From Bacteroidales bacterium (GTDB taxonomy: Bacteria; Bacteroidota; Bacteroidia; Bacteroidales; Marinilabiliaceae): 64,000 nucleotides of DNA. The notes beneath the pieces were generated by a model that had not been told where the DNA came from, ran no database searches, and saw only the letters and a list, made by a program, of their open reading frames with translations. This document shows, piece after piece, positions 7,708 through 16,168 of the stretch. Position 1 is the stretch's first letter. Each line of letters opens with the position of its first letter. Both the position numbers and the translations under genes were made by a program. Where the stretch lies: positions 1-64,000 of the forward strand of contig JAKSLF010000013.1 in assembly GCA_024401355.1 (NCBI GenBank), read 5' to 3'.

Positions 7708-8667
7708 ATGAAGAAGTTACTCTTGGTTGCGTTGTCTGTGACGTTTTTGGCATCGTGTGGTGGCAAAAATAGTTCGAGCAGCAATGGACAGACTACAGAT
7801 TCGACAGGCGTAGAAAACGGTGCCGTCGTAGAGGATGGGTCATTCTCATATATACTTGACGAGAATGTGATTGAAAAAGTGGTTAAGCTCTTGGGTGAGA
7901 ATGTACTTGTAGATTATGAGGCTCAGTCAGTGGAGCTAGAGGCTGGTGAGGTGTCTGCAGTGGGCCAGAATGAGGACGGCAGTTATTGTGATGTGCTTGA
8001 CGCAAGATGGGCGAGCTTCAATGGCGATGTGTACATGGGTTATTATATTGTCTGCCTCAAGCGTACTGATGGCAAGTATGCGGTAATTCACCAGAACATG
8101 ACAACGCTTGACGGTTTTTCTTCAGTTTACATGACAGATTTCTATCTCCTTGATGGCGATAAGCTTGTACAGACGGAATCATTCCTTCCAGAACTTTCTG
8201 CAGCAGACATAGTTGATGAATATGACAACTGGATGTTTGATTGGGTCTCTGGTGGTGCGCCTGCAGAATTTGAGTCGTACAGTCCTGACACATATATGTA
8301 CAATGTAAGGCGTAATGCGAACAATTCTCGCAACGTTGCTGTGACAATAATGAACTATGGTGGCAAGTGGTTGAAGTGGGATGGTGAGAAACTTGAAAAG
8401 AGTGACGAACTGTACACACGCAGCTATGTGTTTGGCAACTCGCTAGCCAGCTTTGAATTTGATGCGCCGGTTCCTGAAATACCTGAGATGAAGCATTATG
8501 CACTTGACAATGACGGCAACGGAAACGTGATGTTGAAGAAAGATGGGACACCTGTTCTCAAAATGCTTTATAAAGAAGATGCACTTGTGGAAATAACGGC
8601 ATTGACAAAGGAATTTTCAGAAGTTGCACCTAAAACATACAAATCAAACGAGCTATTGGGCGAATAG
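7708..8667 (+). CDS. Lipoprotein of unknown function
   Basis: A 319-aa protein with a lipoprotein signal: hydrophobic MKKLLLVALSVTFLASC with the lipobox LASC and Cys17, followed by the low-complexity linker GGKNSSSSNGQTTDST. No Bacteroidetes surface-export motif (acidic residues right after Cys) is seen, so a periplasm-facing location is more likely. The mature body is acidic (DENVIEKVVKLLGENVLVDYEAQSVELEAGE) and has no catalytic motif I recognise. It has its own promoter and is followed 9 bp later by a MATE transporter, so the two may be one transcript. Confidence 0.75.
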   Translation: MKKLLLVALSVTFLASCGGKNSSSSNGQTTDSTGVENGAVVEDGSFSYILDENVIEKVVKLLGENVLVDYEAQSVELEAGEVSAVGQNEDGSYCDVLDARWASFNGDVYMGYYIVCLKRTDGKYAVIHQNMTTLDGFSSVYMTDFYLLDGDKLVQTESFLPELSAADIVDEYDNWMFDWVSGGAPAEFESYSPDTYMYNVRRNANNSRNVAVTIMNYGGKWLKWDGEKLEKSDELYTRSYVFGNSLASFEFDAPVPEIPEMKHYALDNDGNGNVMLKKDGTPVLKMLYKEDALVEITALTKEFSEVAPKTYKSNELLGE

Positions 8668-8676
8668 TAGACAGAA

Positions 8677-10044
8677 ATGGCTATAGCGGAAACATCGGTA
8701 AGTGTCAATCTGCGAGGGCAGGTACGCAAGCTTACGATACCTATATTTATAGAGATGCTGTTGGTGACCATGATGGGTGCAACGGACACCTTCATGTTGT
8801 CGCAGTATGCAGATGATGCTGTAGCCGCCGTGGGTGTGGCCAACCAGCTTATAACCTTTGCGTTTCTAGTATTTCAGATAATAAACATAGGAACGACAGT
8901 GTTGTGCTCGCAGTATCTGGGAGCAGGGAAGAGAGACAAGATGGTGCAGGTGACCGCCATGGCCTTGTTGTTGAACCTTGCCAGTGGCTTCCTGTTGTCT
9001 GCGTTATTATCCTTGGGTGCCTCGACATTGTTGTCGATCATGGGACTCAAAGACGACCTGATGGTGTATGGATTGCCGTATATGAGACTTGTTGGAGCCT
9101 TTGCATTCTTCCAGGCATTGCATATGACAATCTCGGCATCGTTGAGAGCGGATAACAAAGCGATATATCCGATGATGGTAGTATTGCTGGTCAACATAGT
9201 GAACATCATAGGAAACTACGCCTTGATATTTGGTAACTTTGGAATGCCAGCGATGGGTGTAGAGGGAGCTGCTTGGGCGACTAACATATCGAGAGGAGTG
9301 GCAATGGTCACACTATTTATAGTGCTGTTTACACGTCACGTGCCATTCGGAAAACTTGTAGAGGCATATCATTCGCCGATTGCGGAACTGAAGCATGAGA
9401 TGCACAATCTGTTGAGGATAGGACTGCCTTCGGCAGGTGAAAACATGTCGTATAATGCCCAGCAGGTAGTGATAACATACTTCATCAACATGCTAGGTAA
9501 CGAAGCATTGACGACAAGAATGTATGTAGTGAATGCAGTAATCTTTGTCTATGTATTCTGCATTTGTGTATCGCAGGGTGCAAGTATAGTCATAGGTCAT
9601 CTTGTCGGGGACAACAGATACTATGCTAGCTACAAGCTAGGGTGGTATTCGTTGAAACTAGGTATAGTGGCGACGATGGTGATGAGCGTAGTCTTTGCGT
9701 GCATAGGAGGAGAGATATTGTCGTTGTTGACAGAGAATCCGGAAATCATAGCCTTGGGTAGCACCATATTTATAATAGACATAGCAGTAGAAGTGGGTAA
9801 AGTGTGCAACATCTTCTATACTACCGTGCTTAGATCGGTGGGCGACGTCAACTTCCCATTCTATGTAGGAGTGACCGTGCAGTGGATAGCTGGAGTGTTC
9901 TGTGGATGGTTGTTTGGATTGGCCTTTGGATGGGGATTGATAGGCATGTGGGTAGCATTTATCCTTGATGAAGGTATACGTGGCGCCATATTTATCTGGA
10001 GATGGCATAGCAAGAGGTGGCAGCAGAGATCGTTTGTGAAGTAG
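8677..10044 (+). CDS. MATE-family multidrug/cation antiporter
   Basis: A 455-aa inner-membrane protein with about 12 membrane segments in two pseudo-repeats. The family opening is seen in RKLTIPIFIEMLLVTMMGATDTFMLSQYADDAVAAVGVANQL, shared by NorM/DinF-like antiporters. The second repeat begins around LLRIGLPSAGENMSYNAQQVV and includes a GAS.VIGHLVGD loop. MATE proteins export cationic compounds using Na+ or H+ gradients; the substrate cannot be read from the sequence. It starts 9 bp after the lipoprotein gene and is followed 22 bp later by a secreted glycosidase. Confidence 0.93.
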   Translation: MAIAETSVSVNLRGQVRKLTIPIFIEMLLVTMMGATDTFMLSQYADDAVAAVGVANQLITFAFLVFQIINIGTTVLCSQYLGAGKRDKMVQVTAMALLLNLASGFLLSALLSLGASTLLSIMGLKDDLMVYGLPYMRLVGAFAFFQALHMTISASLRADNKAIYPMMVVLLVNIVNIIGNYALIFGNFGMPAMGVEGAAWATNISRGVAMVTLFIVLFTRHVPFGKLVEAYHSPIAELKHEMHNLLRIGLPSAGENMSYNAQQVVITYFINMLGNEALTTRMYVVNAVIFVYVFCICVSQGASIVIGHLVGDNRYYASYKLGWYSLKLGIVATMVMSVVFACIGGEILSLLTENPEIIALGSTIFIIDIAVEVGKVCNIFYTTVLRSVGDVNFPFYVGVTVQWIAGVFCGWLFGLAFGWGLIGMWVAFILDEGIRGAIFIWRWHSKRWQQRSFVK

Positions 10045-10066
10045 AAAACAGAAAAAGAGGAAAGAG

Positions 10067-11857
10067 ATGAAGAAACTGGCAGTTACAGTCGTGATGCTGA
10101 TAGTGGCGTGTCTGACACTTGTTGCTGAAGAAGTGGGGCAAGTGACGAACATATATGGCCGAGAGAACGTGACATCGTTGAATGGCATGTGGCGATACAT
10201 AGTGGACGTTCAGGAGCGAGGCTTCTATGACTACAGAATGAATGAGACACCATGGGGATTCTTTCTTGATGCTCATCAGAAAAGTCCGATGGACCTTGTG
10301 GAATATAACTTTGATACAAGCAGCCAGATGCATGTCCCAGGGGACTGGAATACGCAGTCGGAGAGACTGTTCTTCTATGAGGGAACAGTATGGTTCAGGA
10401 GAACGTTTGACTATGTGCCTAAGGAAGGAAAGAGGGCGATACTCTATTTTGGTGCGGTGAATTATGAAGCAATAGTATATGTCAATGGAAAGAAGATGGG
10501 CAGGCACATTGGTGGGTTTACATCGTTCAACTTTGACGTGACAGACGCATTGAAAGAGGGGAAAAACAACGTGATAGTTAAAGTTGACAACAAGAGACAT
10601 AAAGAAGACATACCGACAAATATCTATGACTGGTGGAACTATGGAGGCATTACACGAGACGTGATGCTACTGGAAGTAGATGAGACCTATATAGAAGACT
10701 ATTCGTTGGAACTGGACAAGAAAGATTGGCAGCATCTGAAAGGATGGGTGAAGCTGAACAAGCGAGAAGCGGGTGTTGAAGTGACAGTGAGTATACCGGA
10801 ATTGAAAGTGGAGAAGAGAGTGAAGACCAATGCGGACGGAGAGGCAGAACTATCGATAAAAGCAAAACCGTCATTGTGGAGTTCGGAGAATCCTAAGCTA
10901 TATGACATCAGAATAGAGAAGGGAGAAGAGAAGATAAGAGACGAGATAGGATTCAGATGTATAGAGACAGACGGGAAAAAGATAAAGCTGAACGGGAAAC
11001 AGATATTTCTGAAAGGCGTAAGTATGCATGAAGAAGCTCCCTTTTCGGGTGGCAGGGCAAACAATGCATCGCAGGCGCACACCATGTTATCGTGGGCCAA
11101 AGAGATGGGTTGCAACTACGTTAGGATGGCGCATTATCCTCATAACGAGCATGCAGTAAGAGAAGCGGAAAGAATGGGAGTGATGGTATGGAGTGAGATA
11201 CCGGTATACTGGACAATAGACTGGAAAAATGAAGAGACATACGCCAATGCACAGCGTCAGTTACATGACATGATAACTCGAGACAAGAATCGTGCGGCAG
11301 TAGTGATATGGAGCATAGCCAACGAGACACCGCATAGTGATGCCCGAGATGAATTCCTAAGTAAATTGGCGACATACGCGAAAGGAATGGACGGGACGCG
11401 TCTGATATCGATGGCGATGGAAGTGACATCGGCAAGCAACTATCATAATAGATTGAGCGACAACATGAACAAATATGTGGATGTAGTAAGTTTCAATCAG
11501 TATGTAGGGTGGTATAGAGACGTTAACGACGCATCGAAAATGACATGGGAGATACCTTATAACAAGCCGGTTATCATCAGTGAATTTGGTGGTGGAGCCT
11601 TAGCAGGCTGGCATGCTGACAAAGAAACACGGTTCAGCGAGGAATTTCAGGAGAACATGTATGTGGAGAACCTGAAAATGTTGGACAAGATAGACGGATT
11701 GTCGGGAATGTCGCCATGGATACTAGTAGACTTCCGCTCTCCGGCGCGTTATTTGCCAGATGTTCAGGACTTCTATAACAGGAAGGGATTGATATCAAAT
11801 GAGGGGCAGAAAAAGCTGGCATATTATATAATGAAGAAGTATTATAGCGAAAGATGA
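10067..11857 (+). CDS. Exported glycoside hydrolase family 2, beta-glucuronidase-like
   Basis: A 596-aa protein with a signal peptide (MKKLAVTVVMLIVACLTLVA), so periplasmic or surface placed. It has a GH2 jelly-roll (about 35-200, with VPGDWNTQ, YEGTVWFRR and LYFGAVNYEAIVYVNGK), an immunoglobulin-like domain (about 200-290) and a TIM barrel opening with IKLNGKQIFLKGVSMHEE. The acid/base Glu lies in WSIANETPHS (E420) and the nucleophile in ISEFGGGALAG (E506). NYVRMAHYPH and the overall order are those of beta-glucuronidases rather than beta-galactosidases (about 1000 aa). No SusC/SusD pair is nearby, so it is not in a classical polysaccharide locus. Confidence 0.9.
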   Translation: MKKLAVTVVMLIVACLTLVAEEVGQVTNIYGRENVTSLNGMWRYIVDVQERGFYDYRMNETPWGFFLDAHQKSPMDLVEYNFDTSSQMHVPGDWNTQSERLFFYEGTVWFRRTFDYVPKEGKRAILYFGAVNYEAIVYVNGKKMGRHIGGFTSFNFDVTDALKEGKNNVIVKVDNKRHKEDIPTNIYDWWNYGGITRDVMLLEVDETYIEDYSLELDKKDWQHLKGWVKLNKREAGVEVTVSIPELKVEKRVKTNADGEAELSIKAKPSLWSSENPKLYDIRIEKGEEKIRDEIGFRCIETDGKKIKLNGKQIFLKGVSMHEEAPFSGGRANNASQAHTMLSWAKEMGCNYVRMAHYPHNEHAVREAERMGVMVWSEIPVYWTIDWKNEETYANAQRQLHDMITRDKNRAAVVIWSIANETPHSDARDEFLSKLATYAKGMDGTRLISMAMEVTSASNYHNRLSDNMNKYVDVVSFNQYVGWYRDVNDASKMTWEIPYNKPVIISEFGGGALAGWHADKETRFSEEFQENMYVENLKMLDKIDGLSGMSPWILVDFRSPARYLPDVQDFYNRKGLISNEGQKKLAYYIMKKYYSER

Positions 11858-11899
11858 GAAAAAAAAGGCAAAAAGAGGACTTTATTGGCAGAAAAAGAG

Positions 11900-11907
11900 T
11901 AACTTTG
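11900..11907 (+). promoter_or_regulatory. -7 promoter element inside the GH2/aldolase junction
   Basis: TAACTTTG matches TAnnTTTG and lies 22 bp before the ATG at 11929. A -33 element is not clear. It indicates that translation of the aldolase starts at 11929, not at the in-frame ATG at 11854 that overlaps the GH2 stop. Confidence 0.5.
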
Positions 11908-11928
11908 CGCCCAAAATATAATAGTAAG

Positions 11929-12894
11929 ATGAAAGAAATAGCAAACCTTATGGGTTTTAGAGACAGCATTAAAGTTGTTGACGCCACATTGCGCGATGGT
12001 GGTTTGGTCAATGACTTCTATTTTACTGATGACTTTGTAAAGGAATTATATAAGACAAACGTAGATGCAGGAGTGGACTACATGGAAGTAGGTTACCGTG
12101 CATCTAAGAAAGTCTTTGACGTCAATAAATTTGGCAAGTGGAAGTTCAGTTCAGATGACCATATCCGTGAGATAGTAGGTGAGAACAACACAGACTTGAA
12201 GTTGGCTGTTATGGCAGACATAGGTCGTCATGAACTTGATGACTTTGACCAGAAAGTGAACTCTCCAGTAGACCTTATCCGTGTGGCTACATATATCCAT
12301 CAGATGCCAGAAGCCATTGAGATGATCAATGACGCAGCAAAGAAGGGATATGAGACAAGCTGTAATATCATGGCAATTTCGGGTGCCCAGAAGGAAGACG
12401 TAGAAGTAGCGTTGAACATGTTGGCAGACACACCAGTGGACTGCATCTATGTAGTAGACAGCTTCGGTTCGCTCTTCCCAGAGCAGATCGCAAGAATAGC
12501 AGACCTTTACATGAACTTTGCTGCGAAGTATGGCAAGAAAGTGGGTATACATGCTCACAACAACCAGCAGCTTGCGTTTGCCAACACAATAGAGGCATGC
12601 AGCGACGGTGTAGATTGGCTTGACGCAACATATCTTGGAATGGGTCGTGGTGCAGGTAACTGTGCAATGGAGCTTCTTCTTGGATTCTTGAAGAACCCTA
12701 AGTATGACATCTATCCAGTATATCGATTCATCGAGAAGCAGATGATGAAGTTGAAGGACGAGGGAACAGTATGGGGCTTTGACATGCAGTATCTGATGAC
12801 AGGTCAGCTCAATCAGCATCCAAGAACAGCGATACAGTTTACGAAAGACAAGCGTCGTGACTATGCAGAATTCTACAATGAGATTTCTCAGTAG
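11929..12894 (+). CDS. HMGL/DmpG-type aldolase-family protein
   Basis: A 321-aa TIM-barrel protein of the HMG-CoA-lyase-like superfamily, which includes 4-hydroxy-2-oxovalerate aldolase and isopropylmalate synthase. Visible are the metal/catalytic start VVDATLRDGG with Asp and Arg, GVDYMEVGYR, CNIMAISGAQ, IYVVDSFGSL and the metal-binding IHAHNNQQLAFANTIEA, ending in TYLGMGRGAGN. No allosteric LeuA domain follows, so it is not an isopropylmalate synthase. The substrate is unknown. Start choice: the in-frame ATG at 11854 lies upstream of a -7 box (11900-11907) and gives a basic, unconserved-looking tail, so 11929 is preferred. A strong terminator follows. Confidence 0.85.
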   Translation: MKEIANLMGFRDSIKVVDATLRDGGLVNDFYFTDDFVKELYKTNVDAGVDYMEVGYRASKKVFDVNKFGKWKFSSDDHIREIVGENNTDLKLAVMADIGRHELDDFDQKVNSPVDLIRVATYIHQMPEAIEMINDAAKKGYETSCNIMAISGAQKEDVEVALNMLADTPVDCIYVVDSFGSLFPEQIARIADLYMNFAAKYGKKVGIHAHNNQQLAFANTIEACSDGVDWLDATYLGMGRGAGNCAMELLLGFLKNPKYDIYPVYRFIEKQMMKLKDEGTVWGFDMQYLMTGQLNQHPRTAIQFTKDKRRDYAEFYNEISQ

Positions 12895-12914
12895 TCGTTG
12901 ATGTGTGACAAGAT

Positions 12915-12960
12915 AGAGACGAGGGCAGCCTAGTGATGGTCGCCCTTGTCTTGTTTTTTT
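12915..12960 (+). terminator. Rho-independent terminator after the aldolase gene
   Basis: GACGAGGGC (12918-12926) pairs with GCCCTTGTC (12942-12950) with one G-U pair, followed by TTG and seven T. It closes the transcript that began upstream. The rest of the 260-bp gap (12961-13154) holds only the next promoter. Confidence 0.85.
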
Positions 12961-13098
12961 ACGGATTGAAAGAGAGGAACGGTTTGTGGGTGTGAGAGAA
13001 TGAAAGTTAAATAGGGGGTTGTATAGAAAAATGTTATATGCAAAATGATGTATGGAGGGTGGATAAGATGATTTATTATAAAAATTTAAGCGGAATAA

Positions 13099-13130
13099 TT
13101 GCTGTTGTGAGATTAAAATGCCTAAATTTG
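13099..13130 (+). promoter_or_regulatory. Promoter of the PCMD surface-protein cluster
   Basis: TTG (13099-13101), 21-bp spacer, TAAATTTG (13123-13130); ATG at 13155. Confidence 0.5.
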
Positions 13131-13154
13131 TGAACTCTTGTAAACAGGAAAGAG

Positions 13155-14408
13155 ATGAAAATAGCTAGAATAGCATATATTATGATGGCCGCCATGGCAT
13201 TGTGCTGTGGGTGTGATGAGAACGATTCGGCCTTTACACTTACTGATGAATCGTCGACTCCATACGAGGCCGACATACGATACATATATATAGATGACCT
13301 GTCGATATTGAAAGTGAAGTCGGACAGTGTAACGGCGGTATATAGCAACAGTCCGGAGATACGTCTGAACGTAGATGCTGACATGACGAAGATTGCTCCA
13401 CGCTTTGGCTTGACCAAGGGTGCGAAGATATATATGGTAGATGCGGACAACAAAGTGATAGGAGATGCGGACAAAGTGGCCCGTGACTTCAGCAATGGTG
13501 GTCAGAAATATATGGTTGAGTCGGCCAATGGCCAGAGCCACAAGATATATACATTGTCGTTTAACTGCAATGAGACATCGACACAGTATCACTTCAACTA
13601 TGTGGAGTTGAATGACCCTGTTAAAAAGCCACAATATTACACCTTCAGCGAATTGGACAAGAATGGTGAGTATTTGTTCGGTTGGTGTACGGCAAACGGT
13701 GGATTCGGTATAGCTAAATCGAGTTCGCTGCCATTTGACTTCCCGACATATCCATGCCGTGGTATAGAGAATGGTCCTGATACCTTGGGTGTCGCATTGA
13801 CGACAAGATTGACGGGTGCGTTTGGCAAGATGATGAAAATGCCTTTGGCGGCAGGAAACTTCTTTATGGGTGAATTCAATATTGCGACAGCGCTAAAGAA
13901 TCCTAGAGCGAGTACGCATTTTGGAATACCATTTGACAAGAAACCGATACAGTTGCGTGGCTGGATGAGTTATCAGCCAAGTGATAAATTCCAGAACGAG
14001 AAATCACTTGCACTTTATCTAGACGCGAATGGCAATGAGACAACGGAAGCCGAGGGCAATGTGGCATATCCGGACTCGTGTGACATATATGCTGTGTTGT
14101 ATCGCAACGTAGATGATGAGGGCAATCCATATTATCTTGATGGAGATAACGTGCCATATAGTGAGTATATAGTAGGTAAAGCGTCGCTCAGTGGTGAGCT
14201 AAAAGCCGGTACAAATGGCGAGTGGAGATATTTCGAGCTTGATTTTGACTATGACAATTTTGCCATGAAATTTGACAAAGAGGTATTAGCAGCAAACGGA
14301 TATAGCTTTGCCTTTGTGGCATCATCGTCGGCTCAAGGCGGATTCTTCCGTGGTGCGATAGGTTCGACACTCAAGATAGATGAAATAGAAGTGGTTTGCG
14401 AGAAATGA
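13155..14408 (+). CDS. PCMD-domain lipoprotein (putative carbohydrate-binding/metabolism)
   Basis: A 417-aa lipoprotein. The signal (MKIARIAYIMMAAMALCCGC) ends in a lipobox with Cys at about 18 or 20, followed by DENDS, an acidic stretch compatible with surface export in Bacteroidetes. The N-terminal part (about 35-130) is an Ig-like domain. The C-terminal about 250 aa has the features of the Bacteroidales putative carbohydrate metabolism domain: FGWCTANGGFG, LTTRLTGAFGKMMKMPLAAGNFFMGEF, HFGIPFDKKPIQLRGWMSYQP, DSCDIYAVLYRN, FAFVASSSAQGGFFRGAIGSTLKIDEIEV. The function of this domain is not experimentally firm. Its stop overlaps the next gene's start region (ATGA). Confidence 0.8.
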   Translation: MKIARIAYIMMAAMALCCGCDENDSAFTLTDESSTPYEADIRYIYIDDLSILKVKSDSVTAVYSNSPEIRLNVDADMTKIAPRFGLTKGAKIYMVDADNKVIGDADKVARDFSNGGQKYMVESANGQSHKIYTLSFNCNETSTQYHFNYVELNDPVKKPQYYTFSELDKNGEYLFGWCTANGGFGIAKSSSLPFDFPTYPCRGIENGPDTLGVALTTRLTGAFGKMMKMPLAAGNFFMGEFNIATALKNPRASTHFGIPFDKKPIQLRGWMSYQPSDKFQNEKSLALYLDANGNETTEAEGNVAYPDSCDIYAVLYRNVDDEGNPYYLDGDNVPYSEYIVGKASLSGELKAGTNGEWRYFELDFDYDNFAMKFDKEVLAANGYSFAFVASSSAQGGFFRGAIGSTLKIDEIEVVCEK

Positions 14409-14413
14409 AAGAA

Positions 14414-15310
14414 ATGAAGAAAATAGCAAATATAATAGTAGCGGTATTAATGTCGGGTTTTGCGTTGCAAGTAGCGGCGCAGAAAGATAGTCCGTCATGG
14501 GACTTCTCGGCACGAGTAGGCTATAACTTTGGTGGTACAGCACCGCTGGAGATACCAGAAGAGATAGAATCGTTGGACAGATATAAGGCAGGCGCGCATT
14601 TCGGTGTGAGACTCACAGCGGAGAGAAGATTCAACTACAGATGGGGTTTGATGCTTACAGCTGGCTTTGAGGAGAAAGGCATGGAAGGCTACGTGACAGT
14701 AGAGAACTTCTATACGAAGATGGAACGTAAGTCGAGTGAGACAGATGGTGAAGGTAATGTCACGGTTCAGTCGGATGTGGTGACAGGATTCTACACGGGA
14801 CGAGAGTACACGAAAGAGTCGACAACACAGATTATAGTGCCATTGACAGTTCGATTCCACTTCAACGACCGCTTTGCGATAGGAGTTGGTCCGCAGATGC
14901 ATATCAACGTGAAGAAGACCTTCAAAGGTGAGGCAGGCAATGGTTATATGAGAACTGGCGAGATAGACCCAATAAGATCGGACATGAAGCGCTTTGAAGC
15001 GATGAAAGGCGAGATAGACATGGCAAATCCGGACAGGAAGAGATTGGAGAAGAACGGTATATACCTGGTGCCAACAGGCGACAGAGTGGACCTTACTGCA
15101 GACTCGCCTGCGGAATTTGACTTCTCGGACGACATGAGGAAATTCAACTGTGGTGCGGAAGTGAACTTTGACTTCAAGCCAATGGATCATCTGCTGGTAT
15201 TTGCCAATGTAGATGCGAGTGTGGGTGGCATCATGCATTCGGACTTTAGTACCTTACCGTTTGAACTTCATCCGATATTCGTGACGGTAGGATTTGGATA
15301 TAGCTTTTAA
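14414..15310 (+). CDS. Outer-membrane beta-barrel protein (PorT/OprF-like)
   Basis: A 298-aa protein beginning with a signal peptide (MKKIANIIVAVLMSGFALQVAAQ). Alternating hydrophobic strands typical of a small outer-membrane barrel follow (WDFSARVGYNFGG, HFGVRLTAERRFNYRWGLMLTAGFEEKG, IIVPLTVRFHFNDRFAIGVGPQMHINV), ending in the outer-membrane C-terminal strand FVTVGFGYSF. Two other in-frame starts exist: TTG 14396 and ATG 14405, which overlaps the PCMD stop codon. 14414 best fits the signal peptide. It is translationally coupled to the PCMD lipoprotein, so the pair may form a surface complex; the ligand is unknown. Confidence 0.75.
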   Translation: MKKIANIIVAVLMSGFALQVAAQKDSPSWDFSARVGYNFGGTAPLEIPEEIESLDRYKAGAHFGVRLTAERRFNYRWGLMLTAGFEEKGMEGYVTVENFYTKMERKSSETDGEGNVTVQSDVVTGFYTGREYTKESTTQIIVPLTVRFHFNDRFAIGVGPQMHINVKKTFKGEAGNGYMRTGEIDPIRSDMKRFEAMKGEIDMANPDRKRLEKNGIYLVPTGDRVDLTADSPAEFDFSDDMRKFNCGAEVNFDFKPMDHLLVFANVDASVGGIMHSDFSTLPFELHPIFVTVGFGYSF

Positions 15311-15343
15311 TTCACAAATTATTAACTAATAATAGAAATTACT

Positions 15344-16024
15344 ATGGTAAAGACATTACGTAATTTGGCAGTAGTATTTGCTGCAGCAACAGTAGGCGTG
15401 TCGGCAATGGCACAGTCTGAGATTTTGAAGAGCTCGTACACAGGTACATTGGCAGTATCGTTGACGCAGGATGGCGTTAAGACAGATTGTACTCCAACAA
15501 CTGAGACAATTGCAATCGATGTGATTGATGATGAGGTTGTTGATTTTAAACTTAATAATTTTGTTCTTAACCAACCAAATGAAGATCCAATGTATGTTGG
15601 AAATGTTGTTGTGAGGTTGTCTGTCGTTGGTAGTGGTGATAATGTTGTGTTATCATGTCCACGTAAGCAGATCACAATTGCCGAAGGAAATTTGAGCGGT
15701 ATTGGCGATGAAGCTTGGGTGGGACCAAACTTAACTAAAGATGGTGATAAAATATATGTGACGGTTAATGGAACTGCAAATAAGTCAGGCGGTATAGATA
15801 TTGATATTAAGATTGAATTTGTTGGATTTGATGCTATTGACGTGAAATTTGTCAAGTCAGTTTCTACTGCAGTTGAGTCAATTACAATAGACAATGTATA
15901 CGAGATTTATTCAATCACAGGTGCATTGGTAGCAAAGGGTGAGGGAGCAGTTAATATGAATGTACTCGACAAGGGCATCTACCTAGTAAAGAAGAATGGC
16001 AAGACACAGAAGATTGTAAAATAA
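15344..16024 (+). CDS. Calycin-like beta-barrel protein with T9SS-type C-terminal tail
   Basis: A 226-aa exported protein (signal MVKTLRNLAVVFAAATVGVSAMAQ). The body (about 27-175) resembles the Bacteroidales calycin-like domain: SEILKSSYTGTLAVSL, DDEVVDFKLNNFVL, VRLSVVGSGDNVVL and DIDIKIEFVGFDAIDVKF. The last 45 residues have the form of a short type IX secretion sorting or anchoring tail: DNVYEIYSITGALVAKG, then LDKGIYLVKKNGKTQKIVK. The same tail type ends the next gene. Codons are more T-rich than in neighbours. A perfect 12-bp terminator follows at 16043, so it ends the PCMD transcript. Confidence 0.75.
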   Translation: MVKTLRNLAVVFAAATVGVSAMAQSEILKSSYTGTLAVSLTQDGVKTDCTPTTETIAIDVIDDEVVDFKLNNFVLNQPNEDPMYVGNVVVRLSVVGSGDNVVLSCPRKQITIAEGNLSGIGDEAWVGPNLTKDGDKIYVTVNGTANKSGGIDIDIKIEFVGFDAIDVKFVKSVSTAVESITIDNVYEIYSITGALVAKGEGAVNMNVLDKGIYLVKKNGKTQKIVK

Positions 16025-16042
16025 TCATCTGAGTGATATAGA

Positions 16043-16079
16043 AAAAGACGAGAATGGACGAGGTCTGTTCTCGTCTTTT
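16043..16079 (+). terminator. Rho-independent terminator after the calycin-like gene
   Basis: AAAAGACGAGAA (16043-16054) and TTCTCGTCTTTT (16068-16079) form a perfect 12-bp stem with a T-rich right arm. The A-rich left arm would let it act in both directions, but no gene converges here. Confidence 0.85.
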
Positions 16080-16134
16080 GTGTTGTTAACAACATTTATT
16101 AGACGAAATAGAGTGATATGATGCCAAAAATGTC

Positions 16135-16142
16135 TAACTTTG
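16135..16142 (+). promoter_or_regulatory. -7 promoter element of the 950-aa surface protein gene
   Basis: TAACTTTG lies 26 bp before ATG 16169. It rules out the in-frame ATG at 16118, which is upstream of the box. No clear -33 motif. Confidence 0.5.
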
Positions 16143-16168
16143 TAGCGTACAATAATATAAAGAAAAAA

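Noticed and set aside
11854-11928. In-frame upstream ATG for the aldolase gene
   Set aside because: A -7 box at 11900-11907 lies inside it and the extra residues look unlike the family.
16118-16168. In-frame upstream ATG for the 950-aa protein
   Set aside because: It lies before the promoter element at 16135 and gives no signal peptide at its start.
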